From the NCBI RefSeq assembly GCF_008933955.1, contig NZ_WBXO01000006.1, forward strand, positions 1 through 64,000: DNA of 64,000 nucleotides, in the 5' to 3' direction. The notes beneath the pieces were generated by a model. It was not told where the DNA came from. It searched no databases and saw only the letters and a list, made by a program, of their open reading frames with translations. The translations under genes and the position numbers were made by a program. This stretch comes from Heliorestis acidaminivorans. GTDB taxonomy: Bacteria > Bacillota > Desulfitobacteriia > Heliobacteriales > Heliobacteriaceae. Shown piece by piece: positions 54,312 to 63,558 of this stretch (the stretch's first letter is position 1; each line of letters starts with the position of its first letter).

Positions 54312-56804
54312 ATGCAACGACCTCTAGTGGTTTTTGTTTTATTCAAAGCTTTAGGTATTACCGGAGGGGTAGTTCATGGAGAAATATACCGATACCCTAT
54401 TTCTGCAGAGACCATACACTTATGGCTTGCTTTTACCATCATAACAGCCCTTCTATTCTACGGAGGAGATAAGCACCTCTTTCCGCAAGATTCTTTTTCA
54501 CTTAAGCCTGCTAAAACACTAGGACGCTTTCTACTTTATTTCATACTTTTTGGCCTAAGCTGGTATTATAGCTTTCAACATACTCTTATTCCACAGAACT
54601 ATCTGCTTGAAGAAAATGCTCCCTTCTCTGGAACGATTGTAGCGATCAACGAAAAACCGCACCAGTTGATACTAGACTTACGTCGCCCTGATGGTGAAAA
54701 GGTTCGTGTCAAGTATACAGGTCCAGCACTAGATAGAAAGCCCGTCATTGGTGAGAAGTTATCACTGTCAGGGCAACTTTATATACCTAATCAACGAAGA
54801 AATCCAGGCTCTTTTGATTATCAAGCTTATCTATGGCGTCAAGGTATTTCTCGAGAAATGACCCTGCGCTCTGCTGACGATATAGTATTCTTAGAATCTT
54901 CAGAAGGCAAAAAAATCTTAGAGATCATCGGCAATCGCGCTCATAGTCTGCGCGAAAAAATGGTTGCTTTTGTAAAATCTTACGCAACACCGACTGCAAG
55001 CGCCGTCATTGCTGGCATTATCTTTGGTGGTCAAGATCAGTTGACCGAAGAAGATCGTGAAGTATTCCGAATTACCGGTGTAGCCCATGCTTTTGCCGTA
55101 TCTGGTACTGCCGTAGGAGTTCTAGCTGGAACTGTTATGGTGCTTTTGAGAGGATGGCGTCAATGGCAATTACCGATCTGGACAAGCATCATAATTACAA
55201 CAACTGTTCTTATGTTTTATGGCTTTATGACGGCTTTTCCACCATCTGTACAACGGGCAATATTAATGGCCCTTGGAGGTCTCATTGCTTATGGCATACA
55301 AAGAAAAGTTGATCCACCCACCATACTTGCTGCCGCGGCTTTAACTATTCTGCTTTATAACCCCCTCATGATTAGTGACATAGGCTTTCAAATGTCCTTT
55401 GGCGCCACCTGGGGCATCTTATACTTTCTACCCCTTTTTCATCAGTGGATGAATCGCAGTAGTCTCTCCTTATATCTTAAAGCACCTCTTGCCGTACTAG
55501 CTCTATCATTGTCTGCTCAACTTGCCGTAGCACCCTTAACAATCTATTACTTTAACATGCTATCTCTTTCTGGTTTTGTTGCTAATCTGCTGGCAGGCCT
55601 ATTTATCGCTTTAATAGTCATCTTCGGTTTTGTCATCTTTGTTCTAATCTTTATCTGGGAAACAGGTGCTTCCTGGCTCTTAGCTTCCCTCTCTCTCGTC
55701 GTTGAAGCGGTTACACGCATCTTGCGTCAACTAGCTACTGTGCCTGGTTCGGCTTTAACGGTAGCTACACCATCTCCTTTGCTTATCTTAGCCTATTACA
55801 TGGCTTTAATCTTAGGACGAGAAGTTTTTCTCAACAACTTAAGTCCCAAAATACTTTGTCGCCTGCAAAAATCTTTTTTGCCTGCTTCAGCCCTATTCTT
55901 ATCATTTATAGTTTTAACTTCCTTTTTTACAGCAGCTACTGTAAAAGTCACTTTTATCGATGTGGGACAAGGAGATAGTATTCTGATAGAGACACCACAA
56001 GGAAAAAGAATCCTCATCGATGCCCCGGGACCCGTCAATTTCCCGCAAAGACAAAGGGAAGAGCAGAGCCGTGAAAGTTTTTGGACAACTCATTCAACGG
56101 CTCGACCTTACGATCCCGGAGAAAAAATCCTTGCCACCTATTTTCGTCATAAAGGAGTCGGCCATCTTGATTTGGTTATCAATACCCATGCCGATCAAGA
56201 TCATATTGGTGGTCTGCTTTATTTGGCTCAAAATTTTTCCATAGGGCAGTTGGTGCTTTCACCACCGCCAAAAGAAGTAGTTGCCTATGAAGAGCTCAAA
56301 AATATAGCAGAACTTAGAAATATACCGATCTGGGAAAGCCCTGTTACAGGCAAAGATATTAGCCCTGATCGTAAAATAGCCTTAACTGTTCTATATCCCT
56401 TAGCAAATACACAAGCAGATAAGATCAACGATAGTTCTATTGTCTTAATGCTACAATACGACCAAGTAAAAATGCTTTTTACAGGCGATCTTGAAGTGGA
56501 AGGACAAGAAGCACTGACTTCTCTAGCGGAGCGCAAGCTTATCGATCTAGCAGCTCATGTGGTAAAAATACCACATCATGGTAGTAAGTATTTTAACTCT
56601 ACCTTTGTTGAGGAAACGAAAGCAGAAATTGCTGTCATTACGGTAGGTAGAAATAACTTTGGACACCCTTCGCCACAAGCTATAGAAGCTTGGACATCCT
56701 TAGGAGCAGACTTGTTCAGAACAGACCAACATGGTGCGGTTCTTATAGAGAGCGATGGCCAAAGACTATGGTATCAGACGGTACGATTTATTGAGAATAT
56801 TTAA
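54312..56804 (+). CDS. comEC: DNA uptake channel protein ComEC/Rec2
   Basis: An 830-residue competence protein that carries single-stranded DNA across the membrane. An N-terminal soluble OB-like part (about 95-210) lies between membrane helices. The competence domain (about 225-510) has many helices with AHAFAVSGTAVGVLAG. The C-terminal metallo-beta-lactamase domain carries NTHADQDHIGG near residue 625 and KIPHHGS. All metal ligands are present. The gene is not adjacent to comEA, which lies 6 kb away on the other strand. Confidence 0.95.
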   Translation: MQRPLVVFVLFKALGITGGVVHGEIYRYPISAETIHLWLAFTIITALLFYGGDKHLFPQDSFSLKPAKTLGRFLLYFILFGLSWYYSFQHTLIPQNYLLEENAPFSGTIVAINEKPHQLILDLRRPDGEKVRVKYTGPALDRKPVIGEKLSLSGQLYIPNQRRNPGSFDYQAYLWRQGISREMTLRSADDIVFLESSEGKKILEIIGNRAHSLREKMVAFVKSYATPTASAVIAGIIFGGQDQLTEEDREVFRITGVAHAFAVSGTAVGVLAGTVMVLLRGWRQWQLPIWTSIIITTTVLMFYGFMTAFPPSVQRAILMALGGLIAYGIQRKVDPPTILAAAALTILLYNPLMISDIGFQMSFGATWGILYFLPLFHQWMNRSSLSLYLKAPLAVLALSLSAQLAVAPLTIYYFNMLSLSGFVANLLAGLFIALIVIFGFVIFVLIFIWETGASWLLASLSLVVEAVTRILRQLATVPGSALTVATPSPLLILAYYMALILGREVFLNNLSPKILCRLQKSFLPASALFLSFIVLTSFFTAATVKVTFIDVGQGDSILIETPQGKRILIDAPGPVNFPQRQREEQSRESFWTTHSTARPYDPGEKILATYFRHKGVGHLDLVINTHADQDHIGGLLYLAQNFSIGQLVLSPPPKEVVAYEELKNIAELRNIPIWESPVTGKDISPDRKIALTVLYPLANTQADKINDSSIVLMLQYDQVKMLFTGDLEVEGQEALTSLAERKLIDLAAHVVKIPHHGSKYFNSTFVEETKAEIAVITVGRNNFGHPSPQAIEAWTSLGADLFRTDQHGAVLIESDGQRLWYQTVRFIENI

Positions 56805-56880
56805 CACTTTATGGTTCGTATTTTTTCAAGTAACAGTGGCACATTAATACTTGGAAAAATGCTTATGGAGGTTGATGGCT

Positions 56881-57654
56881 ATGCAAAATCAAACATTTAG
56901 AACAGAGCAAAACCAAACAGGACAGGGAACTAATCTGGGAACAGCCTTTGGAGCTGCTATGGGTACTAATATTAGTCCTGGCAACATTGGTCCTGCTATG
57001 AGTACTAACATTAGTACAGGCATTAATTATGGCACCCAATCTCCTTATGGTGGCATCATGCAACAAGATATGAGAGGCACAGAGCAAAAAATTGGTGCCC
57101 ATGAGTTAATAATGACCCATGAAGTTCTAACCTCAACGATTGACACCATCAACACTTTTGAACTTTATCGCCCTCATATTAAAGACCAACGTCTCTCACA
57201 AATCGTTGATAATCAGCTTCGTCACATGCAATCTAACTACCAAAGCTTAGTAAGTTTCTTACAGACTCGCCAAAACCAATCATCTCACTCCTACCGTACA
57301 CCAATCCAAAGCAGTCCTGCTTACGGACTTCGTAACCCCGCTCCACAACAACCTAATAGTAACGTTAACCAAATTGACGATCGTGATATTGCTTCTGGTA
57401 TCCTCAGTTGCAGTAAATCTTTAGCAATGAAAACAACTGTTGCCGCTTTGGAATGTGCTGATCCTACACTACGTCAAATTATGAACAGCACCATCCAATC
57501 TTGCATCAACCAAGCTTATGAAACTTTCCAATTTATGAACCAAAAAGGTATGTACCAAGTTCCCACTCTAGCTTCCAATACAACACAAACGATGATTAAC
57601 ACTTACCAGCCTACCGGCACTTTCACCACTCAGGGAACGATGCCATTACAGTAA
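56881..57654 (+). CDS. CotF-family spore coat protein with two coat domains
   Basis: A 257-residue protein. Residues 1-70 are low-complexity, rich in Gly, Thr, Asn and Gln (GTNISPGNIGPAMSTNIST). Two helical segments follow: one near 75-140 (ELIMTHEVLTSTIDTINTFE) and one near 175-240 (DRDIASGILSCSKSLAMKT, YETFQFMNQKGMY). Both resemble halves of the CotF domain. The ATG at 56881 is used because GGAGG is at nine bases. A spore coat role is inferred; the CotF tail is clear. Confidence 0.85.
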   Translation: MQNQTFRTEQNQTGQGTNLGTAFGAAMGTNISPGNIGPAMSTNISTGINYGTQSPYGGIMQQDMRGTEQKIGAHELIMTHEVLTSTIDTINTFELYRPHIKDQRLSQIVDNQLRHMQSNYQSLVSFLQTRQNQSSHSYRTPIQSSPAYGLRNPAPQQPNSNVNQIDDRDIASGILSCSKSLAMKTTVAALECADPTLRQIMNSTIQSCINQAYETFQFMNQKGMYQVPTLASNTTQTMINTYQPTGTFTTQGTMPLQ

Positions 57655-57665
57655 CTTCACTGCTA

Positions 57666-57689
57666 AGAGAGCCGTCGCGACGGCTCTCT
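57666..57689 (+). terminator. terminator after the coat protein gene
   Basis: AGAGAGCCGTCGCGACGGCTCTCT is a perfect 24-base palindrome, followed by TTCTCTT. It can form a 10-bp stem and lies 11 bases after the stop codon. Confidence 0.85.
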
Positions 57690-57788
57690 TTCTCTTCTAG
57701 GGCATCAAACCCAATAGAGTCCTAATCAGTATAGCTCTAGAGGCTCATGATGACTCTGCCTAAAGAGCCGCGAAGAGCTTTCTCAAGC

Positions 57789-57818
57789 TTGCATTATATT
57801 AATAGCTTGCTTTATAGT
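57789..57818 (+). promoter_or_regulatory. rarA promoter
   Basis: TTGCAT (57789-57794) and TATAGT (57813-57818) are separated by 18 bases, about 45 bases upstream of rarA. It is a reasonable sigma-A match. Confidence 0.5.
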
Positions 57819-57863
57819 GATAGAATGATTACAGAAAGATCATAAGAAAGGGACGGCATACAT

Positions 57864-59198
57864 ATGGATCTCTTTTCTTATCAACGGGAAGAGCACAAAA
57901 ATATCGAAGGACCTCTGGCTTATCGAATGAGGCCTCGTGACTTAGATGAAGTTGTAGGACAAGCTCATCTAGTGGGGCCCAAATCATCCTTAAGAAAAAT
58001 GATTGAAGAAGACAAGCTTCATTCTTTTATCCTCTATGGTCCACCTGGTACTGGAAAAACAACCTTAGCTCGACTAATTGCTCATAGTACCAAAAGTTAC
58101 TTCGTTACCCTTTCTGCCGTCAGTAGTAACTCAGCAGAAATTAAAAAGACCATTCAAGAAGCATCAGAACGCTTAGGATATTATCAGGAGCGCACCATTT
58201 TATTTGTCGATGAGATTCATCGTTTTAACAAAGCCCAGCAAGATCTTTTGCTACCAGCTATTGAAGACGGAACCCTTATCTTAATCGGAGCAACGACAGA
58301 AAATCCTCTCTACGAAGTTAATGCCGCTCTCATTTCCCGCCTACGAGTCTACATGCTCTACCCTTTAAGCGAAGCTGATATGAGGAGATTACTTCTTAAA
58401 GCGCTCACCGACACCGAAAGAGGCCTAGGTCTATCAGAAGAAAAATTAACAGAAGAAGCTTTAGAGCTTATCGTCAGAGCCGCCAAAGGAGATGGTCGTG
58501 CAGCTTTGACACTTTTAGATATGGTAATGACTGTTCACGATAAGACCGAAAAAATTACAGCTCAGCACATAATGGAGATTACTGGGAAAATGGCTACTTA
58601 CTACGATAAAAAAGGAAGCGGCCATTACGATACCATCTCTGCCTACATCAAAAGCATTCGCGGTTCTGACCCCGACGCGGCTCTCTTCTGGCTTGCTCTT
58701 ATGTTAGAAGCTGGTGAAGATCCGCTCTATATAGCTCGCAGACTAATTATCCATGCCGCTGAAGATATAGGTCTAGCCGACCCTATGGCTCTCGTCCTCG
58801 CCCAATCTACAGCAGAAGCAGTAAAAATGGTAGGACTGCCAGAGGGACAAATCCCCTTATCACAAGCAACTATCTACTTAGCCTGTGCCCCCAAAAGTAA
58901 CAGCGCCAAAGTAGCAATTTACGAAGCCAGAGCGGCTGTGCGGGAAAGCAAAGGATTCCAAATTCCACGACATCTAGCAGACACCTCCCATGCTCTTGCT
59001 TCCCAAGTACTTCAAAGCGGGCAAGGCTATCACTACCCCCACGACTACGGAGGTTATATAAAACAGAGCTACCTCCCTGCAGAACTAGAAGGTCGACGCT
59101 TCTACAAGCCGACCGAACAAGGTCGCGAGAAATCGATCAAGCAGTGGTTGCAAGAGTTAGAAAAACACCTCCAGAAAGACTCTTCTAACTCTGATTAA
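57864..59198 (+). CDS. rarA: replication-associated recombination protein RarA (MgsA)
   Basis: A 444-residue AAA+ ATPase related to clamp loaders and to yeast Mgs1/human WRNIP1, acting at stalled replication forks. Walker A is GPPGTGKT at 59-66. Walker B is [15 protein letters not shown], followed by GATTENP. The C-terminal domain (SNAQL-type, YHYPHDY near the end) is complete. It starts a short run of DNA-damage genes (yolD, dinB). A terminator follows. Confidence 0.96.
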   Translation: MDLFSYQREEHKNIEGPLAYRMRPRDLDEVVGQAHLVGPKSSLRKMIEEDKLHSFILYGPPGTGKTTLARLIAHSTKSYFVTLSAVSSNSAEIKKTIQEASERLGYYQERTILFVDEIHRFNKAQQDLLLPAIEDGTLILIGATTENPLYEVNAALISRLRVYMLYPLSEADMRRLLLKALTDTERGLGLSEEKLTEEALELIVRAAKGDGRAALTLLDMVMTVHDKTEKITAQHIMEITGKMATYYDKKGSGHYDTISAYIKSIRGSDPDAALFWLALMLEAGEDPLYIARRLIIHAAEDIGLADPMALVLAQSTAEAVKMVGLPEGQIPLSQATIYLACAPKSNSAKVAIYEARAAVRESKGFQIPRHLADTSHALASQVLQSGQGYHYPHDYGGYIKQSYLPAELEGRRFYKPTEQGREKSIKQWLQELEKHLQKDSSNSD

Positions 59199-59245
59199 AA
59201 GGAAAAACAATCTAATAAAAACAACCAAAAACAACCTTTTAATAA

Positions 59246-59283
59246 GAAAACCTTTTCAGCTTTTGAAAAGGTTTTCTTTTTTC
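59246..59283 (+). terminator. terminator after rarA
   Basis: GAAAACCTTTTC (59246-59257) pairs with GAAAAGGTTTTC (59265-59276), a perfect 12-bp stem, followed by TTTTTTC. Confidence 0.9.
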
Positions 59284-59372
59284 TTTTATTTACCATCATG
59301 ACAAACAGAAAGATAAGCCATATAATAGAACTGTGCTTCTTAGAAAATATGTTCTGCGAAAGGAGGTTCTTT

Positions 59373-59726
59373 ATGCGTCAGCGCAGTCGTGCTTTTTTTG
59401 GCGAGAACCGACTATGGCAAGGCTCTCGAATGATCCTCCCAGAACACCGAGCAGGCTCTATCGAAACTATGGGCGAAGAAAGTCTTAGCGATACCTGCAT
59501 ACCTTGCCCTACACAAGAATACTTAGAAGAAATCCAAAAGATTATTGAAACTGCCGTAGCCCAAAAAGCTCTCATTACCTTGATCATAAAAGAAAAAGAA
59601 AAAATAAAAACTCTGAAAGCTCATCCCTTAAGCTTAGGTCAGCGGCCTGGCTTTCTCCGTCTTGAAAGTGAGGGCACTTCCTTCTCAATTCCAATTGCCG
59701 CGATTGTAGGTGTTCAAGAAATATGA
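59373..59726 (+). CDS. YolD-like protein, partner of Y-family polymerase
   Basis: A 117-residue YolD-like protein. It has the family's ILPEHR start motif, a central helix (EYLEEIQKIIETAVAQ) and a small beta domain (LITLIIKEKEKIKTLKAHPL ... SFSIPIAAIVGVQEI). In Bacillus, YolD-type proteins accompany UvrX/YqjW polymerases. The ATG at 59373 is preceded by AAAGGAGG, so the upstream 25 residues are rejected. Its stop overlaps the polymerase start by four bases. Confidence 0.82.
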   Translation: MRQRSRAFFGENRLWQGSRMILPEHRAGSIETMGEESLSDTCIPCPTQEYLEEIQKIIETAVAQKALITLIIKEKEKIKTLKAHPLSLGQRPGFLRLESEGTSFSIPIAAIVGVQEI

Positions 59727-60961
59727 AAGAAAGAACTAATCATGACACTATCTTGTTAGCCGATATGAACTCCTTCTATGCTAGCGTAGAAGCATCCCAA
59801 AACCCTGCACTGCAGGGCAAGGCAGTACTCGTCTGTGGTGACCCTGAGCGTCGTCATGGCATTATCTTAGCCGCTTCTAAGGAAGCTAAGGCTTATGGCA
59901 TTAAGACAGCTATGACCGTCGGTGAAGCCTTAGCGCTTTGTCCTGAGGCCCAATGCGTACAGCCTCGCATGGCTTTATATTTAGAAATCTCTTGGAAGAT
60001 TCAGCAGATTGCTCGCACTTTTTCTCCTTTAGTAGAGCCCTACAGCGTCGATGAGCTTTTTATTGATACTGCTGGTACAGAAGAAATCTGGCCTTCAGCG
60101 GAAGAAGTAGCTCGTCTTTTTCGCCATCGTCTCCGCGAAGAGCTGAAAATACCTTGTTCTATTGGCATTAGTCATAACAAATTTCTGGCTAAAATGGCTT
60201 GCGACATTGAAGCTAAGAAAAACCCTCAAGGTATAGCCTTCTGGAAAGCAGAAGACATAGCCAAGAAGCTCCATCCCCTTCCCCTGAGGAAAATGTTTAT
60301 GGTAGGCTCGCGGATGGAAAGTCATTTTCGTAATATGGGACTAATGACGATTGGAGATCTAGCCCACTATCCTCTGCACTATCTAACTAAACGTTTTGGT
60401 CTACGGGGAGAAATTTATCACCATCTGGCCTGGGGACGAGATCATTCCCCCGTATCAGCCCATTCTCTTGAAAAACCTAAAGGAATCGGTCATTCTATCA
60501 CCTTACCTAAAGACTATTATCGACGAGAAGAGATTGAAACAGTTTTACTCGAACTGACCGATCAAGTCTGCAGCCGTGCTCGCCGTCTCCAAAAAGCAGG
60601 ACGAACTATTACGGTCTCTTTGCGCTCTTACGACCTCAGGCGAGGCTTTCATCGTCAATCGAGCCTCCCTGCTCCCTCCAACCTCTCTGAGCAAGTCTTT
60701 AGCCGTGTGCAACTGCTTTTTCACCGTCACTGGAATGGCCTACCCGTCCGCTCGCTCTCTGTAGGCATTGACAACCTCGTTGATGATCATACCCTTCAGC
60801 AAGAACTGTTTGTAGATTGGGATCAGCAAGATCGCTTACATCGAGCCATCGATGATCTGCGAGCGCGCTTTGGTTCTACAGCTATACTACGTGGCTCTTC
60901 CTTGACAACAGCAGGTGTAGCTAGAGATAGAGCCAAAAAAATCGGTGGTCATGAAGCATGA
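59723..60961 (+). CDS. dinB: Y-family translesion DNA polymerase (DinB/UvrX type)
   Basis: A 412-residue error-prone polymerase. The catalytic acidic residues are in LADMNSFYASVE (Asp14) and YSVDELFID (Asp110, Glu111). The thumb HhH (IGISHNKFLAKMA) and little-finger domains are complete. The link with YolD suggests the UvrX/YqjW branch rather than classical DinB. It ends 55 bases before a strong terminator. Confidence 0.93.
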   Translation: MKERTNHDTILLADMNSFYASVEASQNPALQGKAVLVCGDPERRHGIILAASKEAKAYGIKTAMTVGEALALCPEAQCVQPRMALYLEISWKIQQIARTFSPLVEPYSVDELFIDTAGTEEIWPSAEEVARLFRHRLREELKIPCSIGISHNKFLAKMACDIEAKKNPQGIAFWKAEDIAKKLHPLPLRKMFMVGSRMESHFRNMGLMTIGDLAHYPLHYLTKRFGLRGEIYHHLAWGRDHSPVSAHSLEKPKGIGHSITLPKDYYRREEIETVLLELTDQVCSRARRLQKAGRTITVSLRSYDLRRGFHRQSSLPAPSNLSEQVFSRVQLLFHRHWNGLPVRSLSVGIDNLVDDHTLQQELFVDWDQQDRLHRAIDDLRARFGSTAILRGSSLTTAGVARDRAKKIGGHEA

Positions 60962-61015
60962 TAACTGCACTAAGACCTTTCAAGAAGGCGATGCAAAGTA
61001 ATAATAGAGCATACC

Positions 61016-61062
61016 AAAAACCCCCGAAGCTCCAATTTAATTGGAGAACTTCAGGGGTTTTT
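61016..61062. terminator. bidirectional terminator between dinB and the M14-type gene
   Basis: AAAAACCCC at the left pairs with GGGGTTTTT at the right, with GAAG/CTTC and CTCCAAT/ATTGGAG stems inside, giving a long nearly perfect hairpin. It serves the two converging genes. Confidence 0.9.
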
Positions 61063-61151
61063 GCTTGTCCCACTGTTTCCGTAGCACGACACTTGCTTCG
61101 TTAGTCTCTAACTTTGTTCATTAACCTCTATCGGTAAAGTCAGTGCCAAAA

Positions 61152-62465
61152 TTATTGACGCTTCATACCAGCATGATCAAAGAACATTTCTACAGCTTTG
61201 ATCTGATACTGAACTCTTGTATTAATAGGATCTTTGGTGCAAGTCTCAAAAATAGCAGCTTCTGAACCGTGCAGACCAGCGGCGCGAGCAAGACTACCGC
61301 CAACAGGATTGCGCAGAACGTTAAAACGCTTAGAAGCTGGTAAACCTTTGTTCAGTTCGCTAGTCAGTTTGTTAGCAAAGCTTTGCATCTGACCAGATGG
61401 ATGATAGATAATCGTTTGTCCTACAGAATTCTTATTCTGCACGTTGTAATCATAACCTTCGTGCAGATCAAGAACGTATTGGGGCTTGTAATTCTGGTAC
61501 TCAGCCCAGATAGCTCTAGATAAAGCATCGCTTCCATTGGCTCCATTGCTCTGTGGGAAAGCTCTATTCAAGTCACCAAAAGAAGAATTTCTACGATTAT
61601 TGTTAATACCTACTTTGTTAGCATCAGGAATTACAATTAGCGTACCATTTTCAATCTTCCAGTCTTTTACTTGACGAGCCGCTCGGAAACCAGCGGGCTC
61701 GTTACCATGAACACCACCAACAATCATCACCGTAGGACCTTCTTTGACTCCTTTGATGACATACATCTCTGTTTCCCAAGAAGTTCCCTTGCCTAAGGTT
61801 TTGGTGGTAACAGAAGCTTGTCCAGTTGGTGTAGCTTCAGTACCTGTAGAAGTCGGTGCTGTACCATTATTAGCAGGCGCTGGTGCTGTAGCAGGCGCTG
61901 TAGTCGTCACTGTAGACTGAGCATCTCCTGCCAACAATTCATTCAGTTTTCTTGTCGTCTGAGGTCCTACAACACCATCTACAACCAGACGATGTTCTCT
62001 TTGAAAGCTCTCTACGGCTCGATGGGTCATCGGTCCGAAGTCACCATCGACGCGACCACTGTAAAAACCAAGTTTAGACAGTCGCATTTGCACTTCTACA
62101 ACATCATCACCACGATCGCCTCTCTTGAGAGAACGCTCAAGCTGAAGCGTTGCATTAACATTACTAGGAATAGATTTTACATAGGTAGGATTGGTGGTAA
62201 TGTAACCAATTCGACCATTCTGTGTTTGCACTTTCTGCCAGTACTGATTAGCTTGCTCTAAAACAACAAGAGTTTCGCCTTTCGGTACAAGCTGAATTCG
62301 CGTTGCGTTCAGCTTTGGCTCTGTCCGTAGATAAGCACCTCTTTCAACCATGGCCAAGCCAGTTGAAACTTCGCTTGTAGCAAAGACCATAGAAATACTC
62401 ATAGCTAAAAGCAAGAATACTGCCATAGCTGCAATTGTCAGTTTACGTGTCAAAATCTTCTCCAC
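61152..62465 (-). CDS. secreted M14-type hydrolase with SH3 and peptidoglycan-binding domains
   Basis: A 437-residue exported protein. The signal peptide (about 1-30) is followed by a bacterial SH3 domain (about 38-95), a PG_binding_1 domain (about 113-170, QMRLSKLGFYSGRVDGDFG), a Thr/Ala/Pro linker and a zinc hydrolase of the AstE/AspA (M14-like) type. The metal motif is GGVHGNEPAG near residue 248, with DLHEGYD near 333. The domain mix points to cell-wall peptide hydrolysis, but the substrate is unknown. ATG start behind AAGGTGGAG. Confidence 0.88.
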   Translation of the reverse strand: MEKILTRKLTIAAMAVFLLLAMSISMVFATSEVSTGLAMVERGAYLRTEPKLNATRIQLVPKGETLVVLEQANQYWQKVQTQNGRIGYITTNPTYVKSIPSNVNATLQLERSLKRGDRGDDVVEVQMRLSKLGFYSGRVDGDFGPMTHRAVESFQREHRLVVDGVVGPQTTRKLNELLAGDAQSTVTTTAPATAPAPANNGTAPTSTGTEATPTGQASVTTKTLGKGTSWETEMYVIKGVKEGPTVMIVGGVHGNEPAGFRAARQVKDWKIENGTLIVIPDANKVGINNNRRNSSFGDLNRAFPQSNGANGSDALSRAIWAEYQNYKPQYVLDLHEGYDYNVQNKNSVGQTIIYHPSGQMQSFANKLTSELNKGLPASKRFNVLRNPVGGSLARAAGLHGSEAAIFETCTKDPINTRVQYQIKAVEMFFDHAGMKRQ

Positions 62466-62664
62466 CTTTCCTTGAATAATAAAAAGAAGAATAAAAAAAC
62501 CGCTTCATCACTTGCACAATGACTTTACATCATTGACAACTTAGAAATGGTACATACCTGATCCTACTGCATATAGTGAGTTAGATCCATGCAAAATTAA
62601 TTGAAAGACAGGGTAATAGTTGCTAATCATTAAGAAATTGGTATATGTAAGTTTAAAAAAGAAA

Positions 62665-62694
62665 AAGAAGACCAAGCTTTTTCTTGATCTTCTT
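62665..62694 (-). terminator. terminator after comEA
   Basis: AAGAAGACCAAG (62665-62676) pairs with CTTGATCTTCTT (62683-62694), with one G-U pair. On the minus strand TTTTTCTTTTTT follows. The rest of 62466-62660 holds the upstream region of the M14-type gene and shows no gene. Confidence 0.75.
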
Positions 62695-62719
62695 TGGGGA
62701 AGTACGTAGGAAAATATGT

Positions 62720-63370
62720 CTAATCAACTACAGCTATCTTGTCCTTAACATCAGCAAACTTCTTAGCGCCAATACCAGGCACTTTCTGTAGATCTTCGAC
62801 TTTACGAAAAGGTCCTTGCGAGGCTCGATAGTCAATTATTTTTTGTGCTGTAGCAGGGCCGATGCCCGGTAATTGTTCTAGCTCTCTGCTTTCGGCGCGA
62901 TTGATATTAACAAGGCCATTTCCGGAAATAGCACTACCTTGATTGACAAGACTAGTGGCTAGAAGCAGGTGGCTCTCTGTTGCTCCAGCGGCATTTTGAA
63001 AGGGTACAACAACTTTTTGCCCATCAATGAGTAATGAAGCTCGGTTTAAGACTTCTATATCAGCATCTTCTAGAGGCTTGGCTTGCTGTAAAGCATCTTC
63101 CATTCTACTTCCTTCTGCAAGACGATAAACACCGGGATTGTGAACAGCACCTGTTACATGAATAAAAATGGTAGATACTTCAATAAGTGCTTGCTCAGTA
63201 ACAGAGTTAGATCCATCATGTGGACTTTGAGTACTTTGCGCATGGGCATCTTGAGGAACTTTTATTACACGTTCAGTCGAGTAAAAACGACTTCCTTGTA
63301 ACAACATACCTATAATAAGAGCTACTACAAGAGCACCTGCTAGATAATAGATGCGTTTTCTATTCTCCAA
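62720..63370 (-). CDS. comEA: competence protein ComEA
   Basis: A 216-residue DNA receptor for transformation. A membrane helix (about 8-25) is followed by an SLBB domain (about 65-125, VTGAVHNPGVYRL) and a C-terminal double helix-hairpin-helix (NINRAESRELEQLPGIGPATAQKII ... PGIGAKKF) that binds DNA. TTG at 63370 follows AGGAGGGAAGG; the longer frame to 63451 lacks a ribosome site. It is unlinked from comEC. Confidence 0.92.
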   Translation of the reverse strand: MENRKRIYYLAGALVVALIIGMLLQGSRFYSTERVIKVPQDAHAQSTQSPHDGSNSVTEQALIEVSTIFIHVTGAVHNPGVYRLAEGSRMEDALQQAKPLEDADIEVLNRASLLIDGQKVVVPFQNAAGATESHLLLATSLVNQGSAISGNGLVNINRAESRELEQLPGIGPATAQKIIDYRASQGPFRKVEDLQKVPGIGAKKFADVKDKIAVVD

Positions 63371-63558
63371 AACCTTCCCTCCTATCCCAATATTTTCTTT
63401 ATTGCAAACTATTTCGACGGTTTTTTTACTTTCCCTTCCTTCTCCACCCATTTTTTCACAAATTAAAATTAAATTAAAACTTATGTATTTATTTGTTTTA
63501 TTTTTCTTCTATCAACTAACTAATTCCACTGATATCAACTACTATAGGAGGTGCGCAA

